This document shows, piece by piece, positions 8,341 through 17,498 of a stretch of DNA of 64,000 nt. How positions within the stretch are numbered: the stretch's first letter is position 1; each line of letters starts with the position of its first letter. Position numbers and translations under genes: made by a program. Origin of the DNA: Lachnospiraceae bacterium (lineage in GTDB: Bacteria; Bacillota; Clostridia; Lachnospirales; Lachnospiraceae). The notes under the pieces are model-generated. The model was not told the DNA's origin. It did not search any database and was given only the letters and a program-made list of their open reading frames with translations. The stretch covers positions 149,973 to 213,972 of the forward strand of contig JAFUZJ010000019.1 of assembly GCA_017476665.1 (NCBI GenBank), written 5' to 3'.

Positions 8341-9564
8341 TTAAATGTTTGTGCGCACAAGCTTGGGCTTGTAGCCTTCTTTCTCAAGCGCTGCGATGAT
8401 CTGCTGTTTGTGATCCGTGCCAAAGGCCTCCAGGGTAATTCTGAGCTCCACGGCCGCATTTCTGTTGATGGAGACAAACTGATTGTGCTCCAGTTTGATC
8501 ACATTACCGCTCACATCCGCAATAATACCGGATACTCTGCTGAGCTCACCCGGCTTGTCAGGCAACAGCACAGACACCGTAAAGATTCTGTCGCGGAAGA
8601 TCAGCCCCTGCTGTACCACGGAGGACATCGTAATCACATCCATATTGCCGCCGCTCAGGATAGATACGATCCTTTTATCCTTTACATTCAGATGTTTCAG
8701 TGCAGCTACCGTCAATAACCCGGAATTCTCCACGATCATCTTATGATTCTCCACCATGTCCAGGAAAGCAACCACCAACTCTTCGTCTTCCACCGTGATG
8801 ATCTCGTCCAGATTACTCTGCAGATATGGGAACAGCTTGGTACCGGGCGTCTTCACCGCTGTACCGTCTGCAATCGTATTTACAGTAGGCAGTGTGGTCA
8901 CTTTACCGTTTTTCAGGGAAGCCTGCATACATGCCGCACCGGCAGGCTCCACGCCGATCACTTTGATCTTCGGATTCAACAGTTTCGCCAATGTCGACAC
9001 GCCTGTGGCAAGTCCGCCGCCGCCGATGGGCACCAGAATATAATCCACCAGAGGAAGTTCTTTAAAGATCTCCATGGCGATGGTTCCCTGTCCGGTGGCT
9101 ACGGTCAGATCATCAAAGGGATGGATGAAGGTGTATCCGTACTCCTCCGCCAGCTCATAGGCCTTCGCGCATGCCTCATCGTACACGTCCCCGTGCAGAA
9201 CCACTTCCGCACCGTAGCTCCTGGTGCGATTAACCTTGATCAAAGGCGTGGTCGTCGGCATCACGATCGTCGCCTTCGCCCCATAACACTGCGCTGCATA
9301 AGCCACACCCTGGGCGTGATTTCCGGCAGAGGCTGTGATCAGTCCCTTCCCACGCTCCTCATCGGTCAGCGTGCTCATCTTATAATAAGCGCCGCGCAGC
9401 TTATAAGCTCCCGTAAACTGCATATTTTCGGGTTTTAAATAAACCTTATTTCCCGTCTGCTTGCTGAAGTGATCACTGAATACCAGCTTCGTCTCCAGAG
9501 TCACCCGCTTTACAACCTCACTGGCTTCCTCAAATTTCTCTAATGACAGCATTTCCTCTTCCAT
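8341..9564 (-). CDS. ilvA: Threonine ammonia-lyase (threonine deaminase), PLP-dependent, with ACT domain
   Basis: The enzyme converts threonine to 2-oxobutyrate and ammonia, either for isoleucine synthesis or for threonine catabolism. It has 407 residues. The PLP lysine lies in FTGAYKLRGAYYKM (about residue 52). SAGNHAQGVAYA and the phosphate-binding GGGGLATG loop are present. The C-terminal 75 residues are one ACT domain (LLPDKPGELSRVSGIIADVSG). That short regulatory domain fits the YbdV/TdcB-with-ACT type rather than long IlvA with two ACT modules. The ATG at 9564 follows GGGAGG. It lies 19 bases downstream of ftsY. The symbol could equally be tdcB. Confidence 0.9.
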   Translation of the reverse strand: MEEEMLSLEKFEEASEVVKRVTLETKLVFSDHFSKQTGNKVYLKPENMQFTGAYKLRGAYYKMSTLTDEERGKGLITASAGNHAQGVAYAAQCYGAKATIVMPTTTPLIKVNRTRSYGAEVVLHGDVYDEACAKAYELAEEYGYTFIHPFDDLTVATGQGTIAMEIFKELPLVDYILVPIGGGGLATGVSTLAKLLNPKIKVIGVEPAGAACMQASLKNGKVTTLPTVNTIADGTAVKTPGTKLFPYLQSNLDEIITVEDEELVVAFLDMVENHKMIVENSGLLTVAALKHLNVKDKRIVSILSGGNMDVITMSSVVQQGLIFRDRIFTVSVLLPDKPGELSRVSGIIADVSGNVIKLEHNQFVSINRNAAVELRITLEAFGTDHKQQIIAALEKEGYKPKLVRTNI

Positions 9565-9583
9565 TTTTTCCTCCCATCCGTCT

Positions 9584-10861
9584 CTATGACCACAGTTTCT
9601 TCCAGAAACTTACTTTTTCCTTTTTCTCTTCATCGGCGTCATCTTCCTGCTCCCGATCCGGGTCTGCCTGCCTTGCCGCTTCCTCCTGGGCAATGGACTC
9701 CAATACCCAGGCAGGCATTGTCCATCCGCTTCCGGAAGATTCCTCGGACACTGCAGGCGTCGTCTCCTCCGTGTCCTCCGGTTCAGCCGCCGTCGGTGCA
9801 TCCGATGCCGTCTCATCAGACACTGCCTCAGCAGGATCCGGTTCAGACGTGGTCTCCGTCTCAACTACAGATTCCGGCACTGTTTCCGCCTGCGCTTCCG
9901 GTTCCACATCAAACAGCGCATCCACAAAATCACTGGGATCAAATCTCTGCAGATCTTCTATTTTTTCACCCACACCGATATATTTCACCGGGACCTGCAA
10001 TTCGGACTGTATTGCCACGGCAATGCCGCCCTTGGCAGTACCGTCCATCTTTGTCAGGATGATGCCTGTCAGTTCCGCCACATCTCCGAATTCCCTGGCC
10101 TGCACCAAAGCATTCTGCCCTGTGGTGCCATCCAGAACAATGAAGTTCTCCCGGTGTGCATTGGGAAATTCCCTGTCGATGATACGATTCATCTTGCGGA
10201 GTTCTTCCATCAGGTTCTTTTTGTTGTGCAGGCGTCCCGCCGTATCGATCAACAGCATATCCACGCCCCGCGCCTTTGCCGCATTGACCGCATCATACAC
10301 GACGCTGGCCGGATCCGCTCCTTCCTTGCCACCGACCATGGGCACATCCGCGCGCTTTGCCCATTCTGCCAGCTGATCTCCCGCCGCCGCGCGGAACGTA
10401 TCTGCGGCCGCGATCAGCACTTTACGGCCCTCCGCTTTATATTTGCCGGCCAGTTTCCCGACGGAAGTTGTCTTGCCCACGCCGTTGACACCGATGATCA
10501 TGACAATGGATTGTTCCCGCTCGAAGTCATATGCATTCTCGCCAACCTGCATCTGCTCTTTGATGCTCTGCATGAGAAATTCCTTACAATCCGCAGGCTG
10601 TTTGATATGATTTTCCCTGACCTGTGTCTTCAGCCGGTCAATGATCTGTGTCGTCGCGTTTACACCGATATCCCCCATGACGAGGATTTCTTCCAGTTCC
10701 TCATAGAACTCCTCATCGATGGTAGAAAATCCGCTGAAGACATTGTCGATTCCCCGTACAATGTTATTCCGAGTCTTTGTCAGTCCTTCTTTCAGTCTGG
10801 CAAAGAAACTTTTATGCTCCCTGTCCTCCGCGTCCATCTCCTGATTCCATTCTTCGCCCAT
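9584..10861 (-). CDS. ftsY: SRP receptor GTPase FtsY with an unusual acidic C-terminal tail
   Basis: FtsY is the membrane-associated receptor for Ffh-ribosome complexes. Of 425 residues, about 1-317 form the NG core: GVNGVGKTTSVGKLA (G1), DTAGRLHNKKNL (G3), TKMDGTAKGG (G4), and the usual end RFDPSDFVDALF. The N-terminal region before the NG domain is only about 20 residues, so the classical acidic A domain is missing. About 108 extra residues follow the core instead. They are rich in Glu, Asp, Pro, Thr and Ser and end in the basic-aromatic peptide KKEKVSFWKKLWS. That peptide could touch the membrane. The ATG at 10861 has GAGG 6 bases upstream. Confidence 0.96.
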   Translation of the reverse strand: MGEEWNQEMDAEDREHKSFFARLKEGLTKTRNNIVRGIDNVFSGFSTIDEEFYEELEEILVMGDIGVNATTQIIDRLKTQVRENHIKQPADCKEFLMQSIKEQMQVGENAYDFEREQSIVMIIGVNGVGKTTSVGKLAGKYKAEGRKVLIAAADTFRAAAGDQLAEWAKRADVPMVGGKEGADPASVVYDAVNAAKARGVDMLLIDTAGRLHNKKNLMEELRKMNRIIDREFPNAHRENFIVLDGTTGQNALVQAREFGDVAELTGIILTKMDGTAKGGIAVAIQSELQVPVKYIGVGEKIEDLQRFDPSDFVDALFDVEPEAQAETVPESVVETETTSEPDPAEAVSDETASDAPTAAEPEDTEETTPAVSEESSGSGWTMPAWVLESIAQEEAARQADPDREQEDDADEEKKEKVSFWKKLWS

Positions 10862-10897
10862 TCCGCACCTCTATTCCCTACTGCTTTTCTTACAATC

Positions 10898-13800
10898 TTA
10901 ATCATCCAGCTCTTTGTCGATCAGATTCACGCTCACCAATGTGGATACTCCCTTCTCCTGCATGGTGATACCATAAAGTCTATCTACCTGCTCCATTGTT
11001 CCTCGTCTGTGCGTGATCACGATAAACTGGGTATATTTTGTCAGCTTGTGCAAATATTTCGCATAGCGCCCCACGTTGGAATCATCCAACGCCGCCTCGA
11101 TCTCATCCAGCAGACAGAAAGGCGACGGCTTCAGATTCTGGATTGCAAACAGCAACGCGATCGCCGTCAAAGCCTTTTCGCCACCGGACAACTGCATCAT
11201 ATTCTGCAGTTTCTTGCCGGGGGGCTGTGCAATGATGCGGATGCCTGCCTCCAGCAGATCCTCATCCTCCATCAGCTCCAGTGTACCCTTACCGCCGCCA
11301 AAGAGTTCTTTGAATACTTTGTCAAACTCCTTTGTGATCTCGGCAAACTTCTCGGTAAACTGTTTCCGCATGGAGGTATCCAGCTCCTGAATGATCCCCT
11401 CCAGCGTCTTGGCCGCCTCCACCAGATCGTCATGCTGCGTCTTCAGGAAAGTGAATCGCTCCATGAGATTTTTATAGTCCTCGATGGCATTTACATTTAC
11501 GTCTCCCAGTCGCCTGATCTGGTCCTTCAGCTCTGCCGCATCCCGCTTCATCACCGTAATATTGGTGAGTTCCTCGTTCCGTAGCGCTGCCGCATCCGTC
11601 AGCGTGATCTCATATTCATTCCACATATAATTGATCCGCCCGGTGATATTCTCCTCCAGCTTCTCCCGCTGAGCGCCAAGTCGGAAGACCTCCTTATCCA
11701 GCGCGCTCATACGTCCGGATAATTCCTCCCTGTTCCGGAAGAAGTCCTTTTGTTCCGCAGAGAATTTTTCCCGCTTATTCACATCCGCCTTCAGCTGTTC
11801 TTCCGCTTCCGTCTGTGCGTTATGGGATGCAGCAATGGTCTTCTCGATCTCCTGGATATTATTTCTTCTCTCCTCAACCGCCTTTTTGTTATCTTCTAAT
11901 GCCGTCAGGATCTCATCCAGTTCCGACTGATATCTGTCCAGTTCTCCGTTGATACGATCCACATTGGACTGTTGGAAATTCTGTGTCTGGAGTAATTTTT
12001 CCACCTTCAGATCCCACTGAGCCACCTGCTCTGCGGTCTCGGCCTCTTTGGTACGTTTCTCTTCCACCTGAGCCTGTAATTTCAGGATTTCCTCCTGTGT
12101 CGTCTTCTCCACATTCTGGCTCTCCGCCAATTCTTTCTGGATGGATTCCTTGTCATTTTTGAGTTCCAGGATCTGAGACTCAATCTCCTTTTCCTCCGCC
12201 CGCAGACTCTCGGTGCCTTCGGACTCCTCCTCCATACGCTCACGGGCCTGGGTTAAACTCAGTCTGGTGGTATTCTGTTCGATGGATTTCTTTTGGATCT
12301 CCGTCTTTACCGACTCCAGATCCATACGAAGTTTATTTCTGTTCGACTTGGTATCAGCAATGTCCTGATTTGCGGTATCAATCGCATCTGCAAGCTTCTT
12401 CACATACTTTTCCAGCTCCTCGATCTCACGGCGTCTTCCCAGGAGATTGCTGTTATTCTTAAATGCACCGCCGCTGATGGCACCGCCGGGCACCAGCAGT
12501 TCCCCCTCCAGCGTCACCATCCGGATCCCGTAGTCAAACTTTCTGGCAATATTCACCGCATGATCCACATTGTCAACCACGACAATGCGTCCCAGCATAG
12601 ACCGCGCCACATCGCGATACCGCTCCTCGATCTTCACCAGTGCATCCGCCATACCGATGACGCCCTTTTCCTTTAACGCCTCCGGATTCTTGAACTCCTG
12701 AGGATGCGTGATACTGGTCAACGGCAAAAAGGTGGCTCTGCCCAGCCGGTTCTGTTTCAGATAACCGATCATCTTCTTGGCGGTTTCCTCGTCATCCGTT
12801 ACAATATTCTGAATGTTACCGCCCAGAGCAGTCTCAATGGCCGTCTCATATTTCTTCTCGACCTTGATGATATCGGCAACAACACCGATGATCCCTTTTT
12901 CCTTTTCCTTCTGCTCCATAACCTTCTTGACGCTGCCGCCGTACCCTTCATAGCGCTCCGTCAGATTTGTCAACGCTTCCAGCCTGGACTGCTCCATATG
13001 GTAAGCCGCCTGGCTTTCCCTAAGCTTTGCGTCCAGATTGGTCAGCTTTTCCCGCATTTCTCCAAGCTTCTGGTTAAAGGTTCCCTCTTCGATATTTTTC
13101 TGCTTTAATTCCTCGGTGATGCGGGCAAAATCACTTTCCAACTGCTTGATCTGTTCTTCTCTGGCCGCCTCATCGGATTTTGCGCGCAACAGTCTGGAGT
13201 TCAGTTCCGCCTTGCGGATATTGATCTGCTCCATCATGGTATCAAAGCGCCCCATCTTGGACTTGATCGTAGCGCGCTGATTCAATTCGTCAATGATCGT
13301 AGTCTTTCCGTCCTCAATTTTGTCGTTCAGATCGGAGATTTCCTTCTGCACCTGTTCCAGCGCAGACTTCACATCCCCCATCTCATCGGTGATATCCTGT
13401 ACTTTCGCATCAATCTCCTGTTTCTCAAGCAGAATCTTGTCCTTTTCCTGCTTGTGAACCGCAATTTCTTCCTCCAATGCCTTTTTCCGATTGTTCAGAT
13501 GCTCCTCGCTGCCCTTGGCGGAATTGATCTGCTCCTTTAAGACATTGATCTCGCCCTCCAATTTGCTGCGCAGCACACCCGTATCTGTCAGACTGGCTCT
13601 CTTGGCCTCTATCGCCGCATCCAACGCCTCTATCTCATTCTGGATCCTCTCATACTCTGCTTTGCTGGTCTCAAATTTCTGCGTCGTGTCATTTAATTCT
13701 TCATTGGCGAGTTCATATTTATCCTGTACGGCTGTCAACTGTTCCTTTAACTGGGTATTCTCCAGCAAAAACACATTGACATCCAGTGTCTTTAATTCCT

Positions 13801-14458
13801 CTTTCTTCTTTAAATAGATCTTTGCCTTCTCGGACTGCCGCTCCAGCGGTCCCACCTGATGCTCCAGTTCCTTCAGGATATCCGAAACACGGACCAGATT
13901 CTGCTGCTCGCTCTCCAGCTTCTGCTGAGCCGTCGCCTTGCGTCTCTTAAACTTCACAATGCCGGCAGCCTCATCGAAAAGTTCCCTGCGCTCCTCCGGC
14001 TTTCCGCTCAGAATCTTGTCGATCTGTCCCTGTCCGATGATGGAATAGCCCTCTTTTCCGATACCGGTATCATAAAAGAGTTCATTCACGTCCTTCAGAC
14101 GACAGACGGTTCCGTTGATCAGATATTCGCTTTCTCCCGAACGATAGATTCTTCTGGCCACCGTCACCTCATCATAATCAATGGCGAGCTGATGGTCGGA
14201 ATTATCCAGTGTGATCGCAACATAAGCATAGCTCAAAGGCTTTCTGGTCTCTGTTCCAGAGAAAATGACATCCTGCATGCTGGCACCGCGCAGCTGCTTT
14301 ACACGCTGTTCTCCCAACACCCAGCGCACCGCATCCGCCACGTTACTCTTACCGCTTCCGTTGGGTCCGACAATACCGGTAATGCCATTGTGAAACTGAA
14401 ATACAATTTTGTTGGCAAATGATTTAAAACCATGTATCTCAATACTTTTTAAATACAT
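10898..14458 (-). CDS. smc: Chromosome segregation protein SMC
   Basis: This is the structural maintenance of chromosomes ATPase, 1186 residues, a normal length. The N-terminal Walker A is GPNGSGKSN (about residue 32). A long coiled coil follows, then the hinge (about 505-680, with GGAISGGAFK). A second coiled coil leads to the C-terminal head with QLSGGEKALTAIALLFA (signature) and CLLDEIEAALDD (Walker B). It works with ScpA/ScpB to compact and segregate DNA. Its start overlaps the end of rnc by 20 bases, and ftsY follows 36 bases later. The rnc-smc-ftsY order is conserved in Firmicutes. Confidence 0.98.
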   Translation of the reverse strand: MYLKSIEIHGFKSFANKIVFQFHNGITGIVGPNGSGKSNVADAVRWVLGEQRVKQLRGASMQDVIFSGTETRKPLSYAYVAITLDNSDHQLAIDYDEVTVARRIYRSGESEYLINGTVCRLKDVNELFYDTGIGKEGYSIIGQGQIDKILSGKPEERRELFDEAAGIVKFKRRKATAQQKLESEQQNLVRVSDILKELEHQVGPLERQSEKAKIYLKKKEELKTLDVNVFLLENTQLKEQLTAVQDKYELANEELNDTTQKFETSKAEYERIQNEIEALDAAIEAKRASLTDTGVLRSKLEGEINVLKEQINSAKGSEEHLNNRKKALEEEIAVHKQEKDKILLEKQEIDAKVQDITDEMGDVKSALEQVQKEISDLNDKIEDGKTTIIDELNQRATIKSKMGRFDTMMEQINIRKAELNSRLLRAKSDEAAREEQIKQLESDFARITEELKQKNIEEGTFNQKLGEMREKLTNLDAKLRESQAAYHMEQSRLEALTNLTERYEGYGGSVKKVMEQKEKEKGIIGVVADIIKVEKKYETAIETALGGNIQNIVTDDEETAKKMIGYLKQNRLGRATFLPLTSITHPQEFKNPEALKEKGVIGMADALVKIEERYRDVARSMLGRIVVVDNVDHAVNIARKFDYGIRMVTLEGELLVPGGAISGGAFKNNSNLLGRRREIEELEKYVKKLADAIDTANQDIADTKSNRNKLRMDLESVKTEIQKKSIEQNTTRLSLTQARERMEEESEGTESLRAEEKEIESQILELKNDKESIQKELAESQNVEKTTQEEILKLQAQVEEKRTKEAETAEQVAQWDLKVEKLLQTQNFQQSNVDRINGELDRYQSELDEILTALEDNKKAVEERRNNIQEIEKTIAASHNAQTEAEEQLKADVNKREKFSAEQKDFFRNREELSGRMSALDKEVFRLGAQREKLEENITGRINYMWNEYEITLTDAAALRNEELTNITVMKRDAAELKDQIRRLGDVNVNAIEDYKNLMERFTFLKTQHDDLVEAAKTLEGIIQELDTSMRKQFTEKFAEITKEFDKVFKELFGGGKGTLELMEDEDLLEAGIRIIAQPPGKKLQNMMQLSGGEKALTAIALLFAIQNLKPSPFCLLDEIEAALDDSNVGRYAKYLHKLTKYTQFIVITHRRGTMEQVDRLYGITMQEKGVSTLVSVNLIDKELDD

Positions 14459-15152
14459 AACCCTGTTCCTTCAAAAAAAGCAATGCCTCGTAGGCAGCCT
14501 GCTGTTCCGCCGCTTTTTTTGTCCTTCCTAAACCTTTTCCAAGGCTTTTCTCATCCATGATCACTTCAACCACAAATGTCTTATTGTGCTCCGGCCCGCT
14601 CTCCTCCAACAGTTCATAGCGGATCTCTTTTTTCAATGTTCCCTGCACAAATTCCTGCAGATGACTCTTACTGTCGTAAAATAAAATCTTGTTTTCCAGA
14701 TCCGACAGAACGAACCGATCAATAAATGCCTTCGCGGGTTCCATTCCCCCGTCCAGATAAATAGCTCCGATCACGGCTTCCATAGCGTCTGAGGTAATAC
14801 TTTCTCTGTTCCTGCCCCCGGTGAGCTCCTCACCCTTACCCAACAGCATAAACTCTCCCAATTCAAGATCTCTGGCGCAAAATGCCAACGCCGGTTCACA
14901 GACCATGGATGCCCGCATCTTGGTCAGTTCCCCTTCCGGCAATGATCTGTGCTCATGAAACAAAAAATCGCTGCTCACCAGCTCCAGCACCGCATCTCCG
15001 AGGAATTCCAAACGCTCATAATCCTCCGTCTTGTTGATCTTCTGCTCATTGATAAAAGAACTGTGCGTAAGTGCCTGTTTTAAGAGTTTCTTATTCTGAA
15101 AAGAATATCCGATACGCCTTTCCAGCATATTCAGATCATACCCGTCGCGCAT
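14439..15152 (-). CDS. rnc: Ribonuclease III
   Basis: RNase III is a double-strand-specific endoribonuclease for rRNA and mRNA processing. It has 237 residues. The catalytic signature is YERLEFLGDAVLELV (about 44-58) and the second acidic motif is SDAMEAVIGAIYLDGG. A double-stranded RNA-binding domain fills residues 160-235 (GLGRTKKAAEQQAAYEALL). The ATG at 15152 follows GAGG. A strong hairpin with a U run ends only 15 bases before the start, so the gene has a short leader directly behind the acpP terminator. Confidence 0.97.
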   Translation of the reverse strand: MRDGYDLNMLERRIGYSFQNKKLLKQALTHSSFINEQKINKTEDYERLEFLGDAVLELVSSDFLFHEHRSLPEGELTKMRASMVCEPALAFCARDLELGEFMLLGKGEELTGGRNRESITSDAMEAVIGAIYLDGGMEPAKAFIDRFVLSDLENKILFYDSKSHLQEFVQGTLKKEIRYELLEESGPEHNKTFVVEVIMDEKSLGKGLGRTKKAAEQQAAYEALLFLKEQGYVFKKY

Positions 15153-15166
15153 ATTTCACCTCATCA

Positions 15167-15206
15167 CCAAAAAAAGTATTCCCAAATACCATGACTTGGG
15201 AATACT
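15167..15206 (-). terminator. Intrinsic terminator between acpP and rnc
   Basis: The 11-base arms AGTATTCCCAA and TTGGGAATACT (15175-15206) are followed on the minus strand by eight T. It should end most acpP transcripts. It sits almost against the rnc ribosome-binding site, so it may also act as a processing or read-through control for rnc. Confidence 0.85.
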
Positions 15207-15223
15207 GTTCAAAATCAACCTCT

Positions 15224-15454
15224 TTAGTTCAAAGCACCTTTGATCAATTCAACCGCTTCCTCAACTGTGGTAATCTTCTCTGCTTTCTCCGCGGGAATCT
15301 CAATATCAAACTCCTCCTCGATTCCCATAATAATCTGAAATACATCCAAAGAGTCCGCTCCAAGATCATCCAAAAAAGTTGTCTGCGGTGTGATCTCCTC
15401 CGGATCCACGTTTAATACTTCAGCAATCACTTGTTTTAACTTTTCAAATTCCAT
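15224..15454 (-). CDS. acpP: Acyl carrier protein
   Basis: The product has 76 acidic residues. The phosphopantetheine attachment serine lies in [10 protein letters not shown] (Ser35-36 region). The protein carries growing acyl chains in type II fatty-acid synthesis. The ATG at 15454 has AGAGGG 8 bases upstream. The plsX-acpP-rnc-smc order is the common Firmicutes arrangement. Confidence 0.97.
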   Translation of the reverse strand: MEFEKLKQVIAEVLNVDPEEITPQTTFLDDLGADSLDVFQIIMGIEEEFDIEIPAEKAEKITTVEEAVELIKGALN

Positions 15455-15499
15455 GTTTCAATCCCTCTTTCTTTATTTATTCCTTTATAAAGCATATTT

Positions 15500-16531
15500 T
15501 TACTGATCACTTAACAAAACCTTTTCCCGAATCCTATCATTGACAGCCTGCTCTTTAAATGTGAGACACTGCAGGATCGAGTTTTTGATCTCTATGGCCT
15601 TGCTGCTCCCGTGGGTTTTGACCACAAGACCGTTCAACCCCAAAAGCGGTGCTCCGCCGTATTGCTCTGTGTCAAAACTCTTGAGTGTCTTCTTCAGCGC
15701 CGGTTTCACCAGAAGGGCTCCGACCTTGCTGCGCAGAGAAGTCATCATTCCTTCCTTCACTTTTTGGATCAGCACGCCTCCGACGCCTTCATACATCTTC
15801 AGGATCACGTTTCCCACAAACGCCTCGCAGACAACCACGTCCGCCGCCCCTGCCGGAATATCTCTGGCCTCAACGCTTCCGATAAAATTGATCTCCGGAC
15901 AATTTTTTAACAGCGGATAGGTCTCCTTCACCAGTGCATTTCCTTTCTCCTCCTCCGCGCCAATATTGACGATACCGACCCGGGGATTCCTGATGCCCAG
16001 CGCATGTTCCATATACACACTGCCCATCTTGGCAAACTGCACCAGATGAGACGCTCTCGCATCCACGTTTGCACCGCAGTCGATCAGAAGAGCCACACCG
16101 TTCGCGGTAGGAATCAGCGGCGCCAACGGCGGTCTCTCGATTCCCTTGATCCGGCCCACGATCACCTGTCCGCCCACCAATACCGCACCGGTACTTCCGG
16201 CAGAAACGAACGCATCACAGGTTCCATCCTTCACCATATACATTCCCTTGACGATGGAAGAATCCTTCTTTTTCCGTATTGCATTTACTGGAGGCTCGGA
16301 CATCTCGATGACCTCCTCCGCATGGACAACCTCAATCTGTTCCGGGTTGTAACTGTATTTCTTCAGTTCTTCCGCGATCAAAGGTTCTTTGCCGACCAAA
16401 AATACCTTAATGCGCTTATCTTCCATGATGGCATCTACCGCACCCTTGACCACTTCTCCGGGGGCATTGTCTCCCCCCATGGCATCCACAGCCACATTTA
16501 CCATTGCGTCTTTTGCAATTTTATCTGCCAT
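15500..16531 (-). CDS. plsX: Phosphate acyltransferase PlsX
   Basis: PlsX converts acyl-ACP and phosphate to acyl-phosphate for glycerolipid synthesis. It has 343 residues. The start region NVAVDAMGGDNAPGEVVKGA is diagnostic. Gly-rich motifs SAGSTGAVLVGG and LIDCGANVDA follow. The ATG at 16531 follows GGAGAGG. acpP lies 45 bases downstream, a functional partner. A promoter precedes it. Confidence 0.97.
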   Translation of the reverse strand: MADKIAKDAMVNVAVDAMGGDNAPGEVVKGAVDAIMEDKRIKVFLVGKEPLIAEELKKYSYNPEQIEVVHAEEVIEMSEPPVNAIRKKKDSSIVKGMYMVKDGTCDAFVSAGSTGAVLVGGQVIVGRIKGIERPPLAPLIPTANGVALLIDCGANVDARASHLVQFAKMGSVYMEHALGIRNPRVGIVNIGAEEEKGNALVKETYPLLKNCPEINFIGSVEARDIPAGAADVVVCEAFVGNVILKMYEGVGGVLIQKVKEGMMTSLRSKVGALLVKPALKKTLKSFDTEQYGGAPLLGLNGLVVKTHGSSKAIEIKNSILQCLTFKEQAVNDRIREKVLLSDQ

Positions 16532-16569
16532 TTACAATTCCTCTCCGGTAAACCTTTTTCACTCTATTT

Positions 16570-16598
16570 ACTATACTAAACCCCCCTGCAAAAATCAA
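16570..16598 (-). promoter_or_regulatory. Promoter of plsX-acpP
   Basis: On the minus strand TTGATT (16593-16598) is followed after 17 bases by TATAGT (16570-16575), 39 bases before the plsX ATG. A G-run fills the spacer. Confidence 0.65.
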
Positions 16599-16613
16599 GC
16601 ATAAAATATAAAA

Positions 16614-16641
16614 GGTGAGAACCCCGTTTCGGATTCCCACC
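16614..16641 (-). terminator. Terminator downstream of rpmF
   Basis: On the minus strand GGTGGGAA pairs with TTCTCACC across a loop and is followed by TTTTATATTTT. It separates the yceD-rpmF unit from plsX. Confidence 0.75.
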
Positions 16642-16674
16642 TTATCTCACTTTTTGATCAGCATTTGCGGTCGA

Positions 16675-16854
16675 TCAATCAACATCAACGACCTGCTTCT
16701 TGTTATAAGAGCCACAGTTCTTGCATACTCTGTGAGGAACCATCAAAGATCCGCACTTGCTGCACTTTACCAAAGTAGGAGCGCTCATCTTCCAGTTTGC
16801 TCTTCTCTGATCTCTTCTACCCTTAGAAGATTTATTCTTGGGACAAATAGACAT
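16675..16854 (-). CDS. rpmF: 50S ribosomal protein L32
   Basis: The product has 59 residues and starts MSICPKNKSSKGRRDQRRAN, the bL32 start. The zinc-binding pair CSKCGS and CKNCGS shows the C+ (zinc-dependent) form. GGAGG lies 7 bases before the ATG. Its start is 2 bases after the stop of the YceD-family gene, the nearly universal yceD-rpmF pairing. Confidence 0.97.
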   Translation of the reverse strand: MSICPKNKSSKGRRDQRRANWKMSAPTLVKCSKCGSLMVPHRVCKNCGSYNKKQVVDVD

Positions 16855-16856
16855 CG

Positions 16857-17387
16857 TTACACCTCCTTATTCGCATTAAAAATATCTTTGATTGCCGCCA
16901 TGCGGGGGTCGGGTACGAAGGTGTCGCATCCACATTCCCTCTCGTTCAGATTCTGTCCGCAGACCGGGCATACACCCTTGCAATCCTCCTTGCACAGAAT
17001 CTTCACAGGCCAGTTTACAATGATCTCATCATGCACAAAAGCCTCTACATCCAGCTGATAACCGTCCATAAACAACTGATCATCCGCTTCCGCGTCCTCA
17101 TCTTCCGCAGCCGCTTCCGGTGAAAGCACCACCCGATCAAAGGAAAGCGTGATCGGCAGATCCACTTCCGTGAGACATCTGTCGCACACCGCCGCCAAAA
17201 CCAGACTGCCGCTTCCCTCAATGTGCGCCTTTCCCTCGCCGATATTGGCAAAAGTCAAATGCACCGGGGACTTCTCTTTGACCCGGCAGGTATCCGATCC
17301 ATTGGAAAACTCTGTCATCTCCAGAGCGATCTCCGCTGTCTCAGTCTTCCCTTCCGTCGTTAATACATCCGATAAATTCACTAACAT
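16857..17387 (-). CDS. YceD family protein (DUF177), rRNA/L32-linked
   Basis: The product has 176 residues and starts at 17387 (MLVNLSDVL) with CGGGAG upstream. Family motifs are present: the CDRCLTEVDLPI knuckle (about 88-99) and the C-terminal cysteine cluster CKEDCKGVCPVCG plus CGCD, probably a zinc site. YceD (DUF177) proteins are linked to 23S rRNA accumulation and sit next to rpmF in most bacteria. An acidic insert (AAAEDEDAEADD) lies between the two halves. Confidence 0.9.
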   Translation of the reverse strand: MLVNLSDVLTTEGKTETAEIALEMTEFSNGSDTCRVKEKSPVHLTFANIGEGKAHIEGSGSLVLAAVCDRCLTEVDLPITLSFDRVVLSPEAAAEDEDAEADDQLFMDGYQLDVEAFVHDEIIVNWPVKILCKEDCKGVCPVCGQNLNERECGCDTFVPDPRMAAIKDIFNANKEV

Positions 17388-17441
17388 AGCAACTCCCGTG
17401 TATGTCGTGTGCCGAACTGTTGTGTTTTCGCACACTGATTC

Positions 17442-17470
17442 ATTATACATATTGTGGTAGGGTTTGTCAA
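17442..17470 (-). promoter_or_regulatory. Consensus sigma-A promoter of yceD-rpmF
   Basis: On the minus strand TTGACA (17465-17470), a 17-base spacer, then TATAAT (17442-17447): a perfect match to consensus. It is expected to be very strong, fitting a ribosomal-protein gene. Confidence 0.9.
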
Positions 17471-17498
17471 CAACTGTTTTAAATTTTTATACTAATTT

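Noticed and set aside
10154-11584. Long plus-strand open frame (about 476 codons) across ftsY and smc
   Set aside because: It is antisense to clearly conserved FtsY and SMC coding sequence, has no ribosome-binding site and no protein-like motif. Similar antisense frames occur over trpB, polA, ackA and others.
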